From assembly GCA_021826785.1 (NCBI GenBank), contig JAKAYN010000046.1, positions 1-5,949 of the forward strand: a DNA stretch of 5,949 nucleotides. The letters run 5' to 3'. Within the stretch, counting starts at the first letter, position 1. The number at the start of each line of letters is the position of its first letter. The stretch comes from Thermoplasmata archaeon. Its GTDB lineage: Archaea; Thermoplasmatota; Thermoplasmata; Thermoplasmatales; Thermoplasmataceae. Below, piece after piece: positions 1-5,949 of this stretch. A program made the translations under genes and the position numbers. The notes beneath the pieces are model-generated. The model did not search any database. It saw only the letters and a program-made list of their open reading frames with translations, and was not told where the DNA came from.

Positions 1-579
1 AAATTATTATCAAATGGAAAAAGTTACAGCGTTATCGATGTTTACAAGGACAATGATGATATAATACATAAATTATCAGGTGGTATACCAATCAAAAATG
101 AAAAGGTCCATGGAATAATTGACTGGGACAGGCGCTATGCATTAATGAGGTATCATACAGCGGTTCATATAATAGACGGTGTCGTGAAAAATTATTACAA
201 TGACCATGGAATGCTAACCGGTGGCCAGTTATATCCTGACCATGCCAGGGTTGATTTTGACTTTGATGATATAAACAGGGAATTAATAGAAAAAATAATA
301 AGCCAGTCAAATGAAATCGTTGATAAAGGGCTTAACGTCTTTGAAAAGGTTTTAACAAAAGATGAGGCATTATCAATACCTGATCTTGCAAGGACGGAGC
401 CTGGCCGCAGGCTTATAGAGAGCCTTGATTACGTTCGTGTCATAGAAATAGAAGGATTTGATATGCAGAGCGATGGTGGAACTCACGTAAAAAATACATC
501 CGAGGTTGGAAAAATTGTTATAAAAAAGGTTGAAAATAAGGGTCGCGGACATAAAAGGCTCGAATTCACACTTCAATGA
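1..579 (+). CDS. alaX: Alanyl-tRNA editing protein AlaX (medium form), 5'-truncated by window edge
   Basis: This is a free-standing homologue of the AlaRS editing domain, which hydrolyses Ser- or Gly-tRNA(Ala) in trans in the cytoplasm. The frame is open from base 1, giving 192 codons before TGA; an internal ATG at 145 is not the start because family-like sequence (a GIIDWDRRY segment) precedes it. The zinc motif HTAVH lies at 154-168, followed by the typical ARVDF strand and, near the C-terminus, GGTHVKNTSEVG. About 45 N-terminal residues, including the usual glycine-rich motif of the AlaX-M beta-barrel, should lie left of the window, for a total near 235 residues. The residue four before the GGTH histidine, a cysteine zinc ligand in AlaRS, is Asp here (codon 472-474). 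The last 14 nt overlap the convergent aminotransferase gene. The family call is firm; substrate preference is inferred from the family. Confidence 0.9.
   Translation, partial: KLLSNGKSYSVIDVYKDNDDIIHKLSGGIPIKNEKVHGIIDWDRRYALMRYHTAVHIIDGVVKNYYNDHGMLTGGQLYPDHARVDFDFDDINRELIEKIISQSNEIVDKGLNVFEKVLTKDEALSIPDLARTEPGRRLIESLDYVRVIEIEGFDMQSDGGTHVKNTSEVGKIVIKKVENKGRGHKRLEFTLQ
522..527 (-). terminator. Weak oligo-T terminator candidate after the serine operon
   Basis: Read on the minus strand, six T lie about 40 nt beyond the aminotransferase stop, inside alaX coding sequence, with shorter T-runs on either side. With no intergenic space at this junction, the operon transcript must end within alaX, and this is the best local candidate. 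Confidence 0.2.
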
Positions 580-1666
580 CATTTTTATCCAAAAACTCTG
601 GAAGGTCGCATTTAACCTCTGATTCGTCGACGTAATCATTTATCTTTTCTATTTTAAAATATGCATTTAGAAACTTTGATATAAAATGACTGTTTATTAT
701 GCCCATTGTTCCAATCCTGATATGATCGCCCATGGATTTCATGCCCTTTGTTATTATAATGTTTTCATCGGCAAGCCTTTTTATTATATTATTTAAATCG
801 CCCTTTGGCTTAAAGCAAACAACTGTATTCGAATAATTATTTTCATTGCCGTTAACATCAATGCCGTTTTCCATTAATATAGATCTAACGAATTTTGATG
901 CATTTTCTATTCTTTTTATTCTGTTTTCGTAACCCTCTCTCTTTATCTCGTCAAGGGCAACGCTCAGCGATTTGAAGGCTCCGGTTGATGGTGTGTACGG
1001 TGTTTCATTTTTTTCAAGGAATTCCAGGGATGTTTTTAAATCAAGATAGTATGGTGCATTGATGTCCAGCGAATATATATCGTCAACGGCAGCCTTTGAT
1101 AGAAAGTCTATGCCGGTACCTGGCAATGCCGCTATGTTTTTCTGCGACCCTGTTGCCATTGCATATATGTTTGAGAAATCTATTTTATAGCCCAAATAAC
1201 CTGATACACTGTCTATGAGTATTTGTGATCCCTTTTTCCTAACTGCCTTTGAAACATCATTTATGTTTCTTATTGCCGTGCCGTATCCAGTTTCATTATG
1301 AACAAGGAATAGCTTATCGAAATCCTTTTCCTCTATTATTTCCATTATATCATGGTTTCCAAGGTTAATAATTTCTGCATTTTTACTTGCCCTTTTCACT
1401 GATTCTGCTAGCCTGTCCCCAAAGGGACCATTGCTGATTGCAAGAACTCTATCATTTTTGTTTATAAGCGAGAATACCATGGATTCAACGGCAAGTGTTC
1501 CTGAACCGGTTGTAACAACCGATTTGTATGATTTTGTTATATAATTTAATGATTCCTCTATATTATGAAAGATCTCACGGAACTCATCCGATCTGTGATT
1601 GCATAGATACGAACCGGCAGCCATTACAGGTTTTGTGACCTCAACAGGACCAGGTATTAAAAGCAT
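566..1666 (-). CDS. Class V PLP aminotransferase, probable phosphoserine aminotransferase
   Basis: The 366-residue fold-type I enzyme probably converts 3-phosphohydroxypyruvate and glutamate to phosphoserine. Visible motifs are N-terminal LIPGPVEV (3-10), TTGSGTLAVE (52-61) for phosphate binding, HNETG (123-127), the PLP-pyridine Asp152 in IDSVSG, the Schiff-base Lys176 in TGSQK, and the carboxylate-binding Arg317 in HIRIGTMG. Length is normal for the family, with an acidic tail of about 25 residues. I chose ATG 1666 over the in-frame GTG at 1675 because AAGGAG sits 8 nt upstream of the ATG and overlaps the GTG. The ATG shares one base with the serA stop (TAATG), indicating translational coupling. 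The serA partner argues for phosphoserine aminotransferase; by sequence alone, serine-glyoxylate or alanine-glyoxylate aminotransferase is equally possible. Confidence 0.88.
   Translation of the reverse strand: MLLIPGPVEVTKPVMAAGSYLCNHRSDEFREIFHNIEESLNYITKSYKSVVTTGSGTLAVESMVFSLINKNDRVLAISNGPFGDRLAESVKRASKNAEIINLGNHDIMEIIEEKDFDKLFLVHNETGYGTAIRNINDVSKAVRKKGSQILIDSVSGYLGYKIDFSNIYAMATGSQKNIAALPGTGIDFLSKAAVDDIYSLDINAPYYLDLKTSLEFLEKNETPYTPSTGAFKSLSVALDEIKREGYENRIKRIENASKFVRSILMENGIDVNGNENNYSNTVVCFKPKGDLNNIIKRLADENIIITKGMKSMGDHIRIGTMGIINSHFISKFLNAYFKIEKINDYVDESEVKCDLPEFLDKNVIEV
582..586 (+). terminator. Weak oligo-T terminator candidate after alaX
   Basis: Five T occur three bases after the alaX stop codon, inside the opposing aminotransferase gene. 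Archaeal RNA polymerase can stop at such runs, but five T without a hairpin is weak evidence in this AT-rich sequence. Confidence 0.2.
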
Positions 1667-2565
1667 TATGCCCACTCCTTTAAGATGTTGTCTGCAGTCA
1701 TTATTGCAATTCTTTTCTGTGCCTCTTTTGTCTGGGCACCAAGGTGCGGTGTGATTATAACGTTTGGAAGTTTAAGCATTTCAAATTCGTAATCAAACCT
1801 TGCAGGTTCATGCCAGAACACATCACTTATATAAACAATGTTTTTCTCCCTTAAAATCTTAAGAAAGGCTTTTGGATCTATGGCATTAGCCCTGCTGGTA
1901 TTTATTACTATTGCATCATTTTTTATTAAGGATAATTCCTTTTCATTTAATACAGGAGGCGAATCCTTCCTTAATGTGATGTTAATTGATATTATATCGG
2001 AATCCATTAATAGTTTATCAAGACTAACCTGCTCCGCACCTGTAAAATCAACAGGGTAAGCATCATATGCCATGGAACTTACATTAAATGCCTTAAAGGC
2101 ATTTGCTATTGCCCTTCCTATTCGGCCATAACCTATTATGCCAAGCCTTTTTCCAGATAGCTCTATGCCTTTTAACTTTGTGAAATCATTCTTCCTTGTA
2201 TTTTCAACACCCCTTATTATCTGCCTGGCCGCTATAACCGCAAATGCAAGCGTTAGCTCAACAACACTCTCAGTGGAAGATCCCGGTGCATATACTATTT
2301 TTATTCCCTTTTCATTTGCATAATCCACATCAATTGTGTCCGTGCCTATACCTGCCCTGGCTATGATCTTTAATTTTTTTGCATTGTCTATAATGTCTTT
2401 ATCTATTTTTGTCCTGCTCCTGACAATAATAACATCGTAATCCTTTATCCTTTTTAAAAGCTCATCGCGGGTGATCTCTGGATCATTGTCTATATCAAAC
2501 TTTTCTGATAGCTTTTCTATCATTATATTATCCACAGGATCACATATTAATATTTTTCCTTTCAT
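1666..2565 (-). CDS. serA: D-3-phosphoglycerate dehydrogenase, short form without ACT domain
   Basis: This 299-residue D-2-hydroxyacid dehydrogenase probably oxidises 3-phosphoglycerate to 3-phosphohydroxypyruvate with NAD, the entry step to serine. The NAD-binding motif GYGRIG is at 145-150, followed by Asp168 at the end of the next strand, which favours NAD over NADP. The catalytic triad is visible as Arg225 (INTSR), Glu253 (WHEP) and His274 (TPHLGAQT). The conserved ARAGIGTDTID segment (69-79) is present. The protein ends right after the catalytic domain, with no ACT or intervening domain, so classical serine feedback through ACT is not expected. The frame stays open to an ATG at 2631, but those 22 extra residues are Phe/Asn-rich and unlike the family; MKGKILICDP from ATG 2565 is a typical start. 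It is first in a two-gene operon. Glyoxylate/hydroxypyruvate reductase is the alternative. Confidence 0.88.
   Translation of the reverse strand: MKGKILICDPVDNIMIEKLSEKFDIDNDPEITRDELLKRIKDYDVIIVRSRTKIDKDIIDNAKKLKIIARAGIGTDTIDVDYANEKGIKIVYAPGSSTESVVELTLAFAVIAARQIIRGVENTRKNDFTKLKGIELSGKRLGIIGYGRIGRAIANAFKAFNVSSMAYDAYPVDFTGAEQVSLDKLLMDSDIISINITLRKDSPPVLNEKELSLIKNDAIVINTSRANAIDPKAFLKILREKNIVYISDVFWHEPARFDYEFEMLKLPNVIITPHLGAQTKEAQKRIAIMTADNILKEWA
1675..1681 (-). promoter_or_regulatory. Shine-Dalgarno site deciding the aminotransferase start
   Basis: On the minus strand the sequence AAAGGAG lies inside the last serA codons, eight bases before ATG 1666. It overlaps the alternative GTG codon at 1675, so that GTG could not use it. 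It supports both the ATG start and coupled translation from serA. It is the only convincing Shine-Dalgarno site at a gene start in the window, which fits an archaeon where internal operon genes use one and first genes are often leaderless. Confidence 0.75.
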
Positions 2566-2734
2566 GAAGCGTAATTCAAATTTAAATAATAAGCATTGCG
2601 AAAAAATTTTAAAATTATTATTAAAAAACATTTTTTATTAATATTAGAATAATGTGATAAAAATTGCGGAAAATAAAACTTTTGTAATAAATTTTTAACA
2701 AAAAATCATTTGAATATTAATAAAATAATAAGCA
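2566..2734. promoter_or_regulatory. Divergent promoter region between serA and the flavoprotein gene
   Basis: This 169-bp, extremely AT-rich stretch is the only true intergenic region. For serA (minus strand) the TTATTATTTAAA block at 2583-2592 is a candidate TATA element, its upstream part lying about 24 nt before ATG 2565, close to leaderless spacing; no Shine-Dalgarno site precedes that ATG. A second candidate is the palindrome AATTTTAAAATT at 2605-2616. For the plus-strand gene, ATTTTTAA at 2691-2698 would give a leader of roughly 14 nt. Base composition makes chance TATA-like matches common, so individual boxes are weak; that promoters lie here is well supported by the divergent genes. 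Confidence 0.5.
2605..2637. repeat. Two short palindromes in the divergent promoter region
   Basis: AATTTTAAAATT at 2605-2616 is a perfect 12-bp palindrome. TAAAAAA and TTTTTTA at 2622-2628 and 2631-2637 form a second inverted repeat with a 2-base centre. They could be TATA or operator elements between the divergent genes, but such AT-only symmetry arises easily by chance in this composition. Confidence 0.3.
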
Positions 2735-4363
2735 ATGGATCTCTTCGAGAGCGATTACATAGGAAATGTTGAGATAAAAAACAGGATGGTTATGGCGCCA
2801 ATGATATCAAATATATGCAATCCGGATGGAGGCATAAATGATAATTATATATCTTACATGGAGAGAAGGGCCCTTGGAGGCTTTGGATTATTAATAACAG
2901 AGTATGCATATATAAATGATGATAATAGCAAGGGCTCGCCCAATGAGCTTGGAATAATATCAAAATCCTATTTGCCAAAGATGAAGAGGTTAACCGATGT
3001 CATCCATGGCCGTGGTTCAAGGATATTCGCACAGCTTGTTCATGCAGGTGGCAAGGCCAATCCGGATTACAATAAAAAAATGATCTTTGCACCATCATCT
3101 CTAGATTTATATCCATTTTTAAAACCAAATGAGATGACGGTTAAAGATATCGAAGACGTTGAAAATGACTTCATAAAAGCCGCAAGGCTTGCATACCGTG
3201 CAAATTTTGACGGTGTCGAGATCCATGGTGCCCATGGTTATCTAATACAGGAATTTATATCAAAGGATTTAAACAGGAGAAATGACAGGTACGGTGGCAG
3301 CATTGAGAACAATGTAAGGATTGCAAATGAGATAATTGATAACATAAAATCAGAGCTGGATTTTCCTGTTGGCATAAGGCTAAGTTTATACGAGGATGAG
3401 GGCTATAATCCTGATTACGGAATGAAGGTGGCAGAGTTAATAAAAAATGCTGATTACATACATTTTTCAGCAGGAAGATCTGCACCGCCTGGATCATCGG
3501 CACCATTTTACTATGATAGAATGCATATTTTTAATAAAATACCTAAAAGATTGAATAAAAAAACGATGGTTGTCGGGTCTATAATAGACATAAACGATGC
3601 AAGAAGGGCCCTTAGCATGGCAGACTTTGTTGTTTTTGGCAGGGCTGCACTTGCAGATCCATTTTTGCCTGAAAAATTTATGAGAAATGTTCCTGTAAGG
3701 CCATGCATAAGATGCAACCAGGCATGCAGGGACCTTTCAAGGGGCGAGGTGCGCTGCACTGTAAATGTCGAGACTGGTTTTGAATCACGAACATTAAATA
3801 AAAAATACCATGGCGAGATATCAATAGGCGGTGCTGGCGTAAAGGGACTTGAGGCTGCACTCTATGCGGCAAAATTAGGTTTAAGGGTCTATTTATACGA
3901 CAACGATGATTTTGGCGGCCAGTTAAATGAAATATACGATGAATACAAGAAAATGGAATTTATGAATCTTTTAAATTATTATAAGAATGCACTTGAAAAA
4001 TATAATATTATTATGGATCACAGTGGTTCATATGATATTTTATGCAGGCCGGATAAAATTTATCCTGATATAGATGGCGATGTTGCAATAGACTCGAATG
4101 TCTATAAATACCATGACCTTGCATTGAAAATAGCAAGAAAGAACCACGTTATAATGAGCAATAGAAGCCTTTCAAGCCTTGACAGGTCAAGGGCCGCGTT
4201 CTTTGTTAAAATTGCCGAAAAGCTTGGCATAGAATTCAAGGATGACTATGATTTTGATTTTGTCCTCTTTGATAGGGACCAGTACGATATAAGAAAGGCA
4301 ATGGAAAGCGGAAGAAATGCTGTTGATAAATATATTATTTTAAAGGAGAATGAGTTTCTTTAA
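2735..4363 (+). CDS. Old Yellow Enzyme/2,4-dienoyl-CoA reductase-like iron-sulfur flavoprotein with reduced C-terminal domain
   Basis: This 542-residue cytoplasmic protein resembles FadH and trimethylamine dehydrogenase. An FMN TIM barrel fills residues 1-320: APM (21-23), QLVHAGGK (100-107), HGAHGYL (164-170), [10 protein letters not shown] (184-193) and the phosphate-binding FGRAALADP (301-309). A 4Fe-4S motif follows with Cys324, 327, 331 and 341. Residues 362-397 keep an FAD/ADP-type Rossmann motif (GAG-x2-G, then FGGQL). The rest is shorter than FadH (about 670 residues), and the position of the second, NAD(P)-binding GxGxxG reads DSNVYKY. ATG 2735 is the first possible start, as an in-frame TAA lies at 2729-2731, and [10 protein letters not shown] matches the family start. 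It stands alone, diverging from serA and overlapping the Kae1-Bud32 gene by 4 nt. The substrate is unknown; an enoate, dienoyl-CoA or amine are family possibilities. Confidence 0.88.
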   Translation: MDLFESDYIGNVEIKNRMVMAPMISNICNPDGGINDNYISYMERRALGGFGLLITEYAYINDDNSKGSPNELGIISKSYLPKMKRLTDVIHGRGSRIFAQLVHAGGKANPDYNKKMIFAPSSLDLYPFLKPNEMTVKDIEDVENDFIKAARLAYRANFDGVEIHGAHGYLIQEFISKDLNRRNDRYGGSIENNVRIANEIIDNIKSELDFPVGIRLSLYEDEGYNPDYGMKVAELIKNADYIHFSAGRSAPPGSSAPFYYDRMHIFNKIPKRLNKKTMVVGSIIDINDARRALSMADFVVFGRAALADPFLPEKFMRNVPVRPCIRCNQACRDLSRGEVRCTVNVETGFESRTLNKKYHGEISIGGAGVKGLEAALYAAKLGLRVYLYDNDDFGGQLNEIYDEYKKMEFMNLLNYYKNALEKYNIIMDHSGSYDILCRPDKIYPDIDGDVAIDSNVYKYHDLALKIARKNHVIMSNRSLSSLDRSRAAFFVKIAEKLGIEFKDDYDFDFVLFDRDQYDIRKAMESGRNAVDKYIILKENEFL

Positions 4364-4393
4364 ACATATCTTCTCCTTAGCTCTATTTTTTTT
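4343..4393 (+). terminator. Candidate terminator at convergent junction (inverted repeat plus T8)
   Basis: AAGGAGAA (4343-4350) and TTCTCCTT (4371-4378) are perfect 8-bp inverted arms around a 20-nt loop whose centre is the pair of opposed stop codons (4360-4363). Eight T follow on the plus strand at 4386-4393, as expected for archaeal oligo-T termination of the flavoprotein transcript. The minus direction has no comparable T-run, so the Kae1-Bud32 transcript probably ends elsewhere. The element lies mostly within coding sequence. Confidence 0.45.
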
Positions 4394-5949
4394 ATTAGAT
4401 CTTTATAATAGTTATAATTATCAACGGCCTGTGAGTAAAATTTTTCGAAACATTTGATAAGTTCATTACCGTTATTATATAAGCTTCTCATAGACTCATA
4501 CAATAGGAATAGGTCATCTGCTATGTCCTCATCGCTGCATTTTAAATGACCCATGCTTGTGTCTATAAAATATATCTTATCTGATATAATAATATTGTTC
4601 GGCGTTAAATCACCGTGTGATATCCTTAACTTATGCATTGATGAAACAGCCTCTGCTATCATTCTTACAACGTTTTTATCAAATTTGTTATTGAAATAAT
4701 CATTCATTGTTATTCCATGTATGTTTTCTATTGTCAAGGACATGTCAAATTTATTAAAATCGTATACAATGGGCGCATAACCAGTTTTATAAAGATTATA
4801 TATTATATAAAATTCATTTTTCATCCTCTCAAGCCTGAGCCTTATATCAAGGCGCCTATCACGGTACGATTTTTCGGGCCTTTTTTTTATTATAACGTCC
4901 CTGCCATGGAAATCACCATGTATTATCAATGATTCAGCACCGCGCTCTTTAAATGATGCGTCCTTTTTATCTTTAATCCAGGGAACTGATACCTCGTCTA
5001 TTCTAAACCTCTGATTCACTTTTGTCTCCATTATATCATGCCTTGCACCGTGCATGTACATTAACATGCCGGCCTGAGCTATCATTGCGCCGTTGTCCAT
5101 GCAGTATGCCTTGTCCGTAAGATATGCCTTATAGCCTGAGTCCTTTGCCATCTCACTGACCATGGTTCTTAACCTGTCGTTTCTTGCAACGCCCCCGGCA
5201 AGCAGTATCTCTGTTTTATTGGTATAATACATTGCACGTTCAAGAACCTCAACAACCATTGAAAATGATGTTTCTTGAAGACTGTAGCATATATCATTTT
5301 TGTTCATTCCAAGCGATAAATATCTCTTTGCCGCTGTATAAATACCAGAAAATGAGGTATCCATACCCTTAACAGAGTATGGAAGATCAAGCAGGTTTTT
5401 ACCCTCAAGGGCCATTTTTTCTATAATTGGGCCACCCGGAAATGGTATTCCCAGATCCCTGGCAAACTTGTCAAGCATGTTTCCAAGGCCTATGTCCATT
5501 GTTTCACCAAGGACGCGGTATCTACCATTTAAATGTGCTATAACCTGTGTGTTACCTCCTGATATGTAAAGCATTATCGGATCATTTGCCCCTGAAAGCT
5601 TTCGGCCTATTTCAACGTGGCCAAGTGGATGGTTTACACCAATAATTGGCTTTGAGTATTTTATTGATAGGGCCCTTGCTGCGGTTGCAACAACCCGGAG
5701 GCATGGCCCAAGGCCAGGCCCCATGGAGAATGCTATTAGATCAAGATCCTCAGGCTTTAAATTTGCCTTTTCGAGTGCTTCCTTTATAACGGACTGTATC
5801 TTATCTGCATGATGCACCGCAGCCTCCCTTGGGTGTATCCCGCCATGTTCCGGAATGTATGTTGATGTTACATTTGATAATATGCTTTTTTCATTTACTA
5901 TGCCTGCACCTATGGTGTGGGCTGTGCCTTCAAGCCCAAGAACGATCAT
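4360..5949 (-). CDS. kae1-bud32: Kae1-Bud32 fusion: tRNA t6A37 threonylcarbamoyltransferase and KEOPS kinase/ATPase
   Basis: This 529-residue fusion joins two KEOPS subunits. Kae1 (about 1-322) transfers threonylcarbamoyl to A37 of ANN-decoding tRNAs: [13 protein letters not shown] (39-51), metal ligands His107 and His111 in NHPLGH, SGGNTQV (130-136), [17 protein letters not shown] (148-164), AGGVARND (251-258) and the ligand Asp285 in MDNGAMIAQ. Bud32 (about 337-529) is a small atypical kinase acting as ATPase: Lys355 in IIKKR, KSYR (360-363), catalytic Asp447 and Asn452 in HGDLTPNN, metal Asp463, and the usual Arg-rich C-terminus RRRYV. The DFG motif reads DTS. Length matches the known euryarchaeal fusion (about 535 in Methanocaldococcus, from memory). 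[14 protein letters not shown] is the typical start, so the gene is complete with its ATG on the window's final bases; its promoter is outside. The 3' end overlaps the flavoprotein gene by 4 nt. Confidence 0.96.
   Translation of the reverse strand: MIVLGLEGTAHTIGAGIVNEKSILSNVTSTYIPEHGGIHPREAAVHHADKIQSVIKEALEKANLKPEDLDLIAFSMGPGLGPCLRVVATAARALSIKYSKPIIGVNHPLGHVEIGRKLSGANDPIMLYISGGNTQVIAHLNGRYRVLGETMDIGLGNMLDKFARDLGIPFPGGPIIEKMALEGKNLLDLPYSVKGMDTSFSGIYTAAKRYLSLGMNKNDICYSLQETSFSMVVEVLERAMYYTNKTEILLAGGVARNDRLRTMVSEMAKDSGYKAYLTDKAYCMDNGAMIAQAGMLMYMHGARHDIMETKVNQRFRIDEVSVPWIKDKKDASFKERGAESLIIHGDFHGRDVIIKKRPEKSYRDRRLDIRLRLERMKNEFYIIYNLYKTGYAPIVYDFNKFDMSLTIENIHGITMNDYFNNKFDKNVVRMIAEAVSSMHKLRISHGDLTPNNIIISDKIYFIDTSMGHLKCSDEDIADDLFLLYESMRSLYNNGNELIKCFEKFYSQAVDNYNYYKDLIKKIELRRRYV

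Noticed and set aside
373..639. Minus-strand open frame of 88 codons across the alaX/aminotransferase junction
   Set aside because: It overlaps conserved coding sequence of both genes in other frames and has no family-like motif.
1838..2323. Two plus-strand open frames opposite serA
   Set aside because: The opposing frame carries the intact SerA NAD-binding and catalytic motifs; these are shadows with low-complexity hydrophobic sequence.
2635..2652. TTATT/AATAA inverted repeat in the intergenic region
   Set aside because: Five-base AT arms are expected by chance in this composition.
3255..3872. Several minus-strand open frames of 64-83 codons
   Set aside because: They sit opposite the conserved FMN barrel and Fe-S motif of the flavoprotein and encode His/Cys/Leu-rich sequence typical of antisense shadows.
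4342..4352. AAAGGAG followed by ATG at 4350, suggesting a small plus-strand gene overlapping the flavoprotein 3' end
   Set aside because: Spacing from AGGAG to ATG is only one base, the frame runs antisense through the Kae1-Bud32 C-terminus for about 36 codons, and the peptide has no recognisable feature. The AAGGAGAA is better explained as a hairpin arm.
4717..4932. Plus-strand open frame of 71 codons
   Set aside because: It lies antisense to the clear Bud32 domain, has no ribosome binding site, and looks like a shadow frame.
4360..5949. Kae1-Bud32 as a novel fusion
   Set aside because: The same domain fusion is well known in euryarchaea (for example Methanocaldococcus), so the architecture is not new; only the DTS motif is noted as unusual.

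Overview
The window is AT-rich, strongly favours ATA (Ile) and AGG (Arg) codons, and carries five densely packed genes. A Kae1-Bud32 fusion, an AlaX-type editing protein, nearly absent intergenic space and little leader sequence point to a euryarchaeon. The low GC and gene style best fit the Thermoplasmatales (Picrophilus or Ferroplasma type). That placement is inferred from style and gene content, not from a database match.

Layout, left to right. (1) 1-579, plus strand: the 3' four fifths of an alanyl-tRNA editing protein (AlaX, medium form), cut by the window edge. (2) 566-2565, minus strand: a two-gene operon with an ACT-less D-3-phosphoglycerate dehydrogenase (serA) upstream and a class V PLP aminotransferase downstream, joined by a TAATG stop/start overlap. 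This reads as the first two steps of the phosphorylated serine pathway. (3) 2566-2734: a very AT-rich divergent promoter region, the only real intergenic space. (4) 2735-4363, plus strand: an Old Yellow Enzyme/2,4-dienoyl-CoA reductase-like flavoprotein with FMN barrel, 4Fe-4S cluster and a compacted C-terminal domain whose second nucleotide-binding motif looks lost. (5) 4360-5949, minus strand: the full Kae1-Bud32 fusion of the t6A tRNA-modification (KEOPS) machinery, whose start codon is the last three bases of the window.

Both convergent gene pairs overlap at their 3' ends (14 nt and 4 nt), so transcription signals must lie inside the opposing coding sequence. At the second junction an 8-bp inverted repeat centred on the two stop codons is followed by eight T on the plus strand, a plausible terminator for the flavoprotein gene.

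Two genes act on tRNA quality (AlaX, Kae1-Bud32) and two make serine. AlaX-family enzymes clear serine mischarged onto tRNA-Ala, so its placement beside serine synthesis is suggestive, although the genes are convergent and not co-transcribed. I see no mobile element, CRISPR array, tRNA or rRNA. I found no clear evidence of a new multi-gene system; the best leads are the degenerate flavoprotein domain, the altered DFG motif of Bud32 and the altered zinc site of AlaX.
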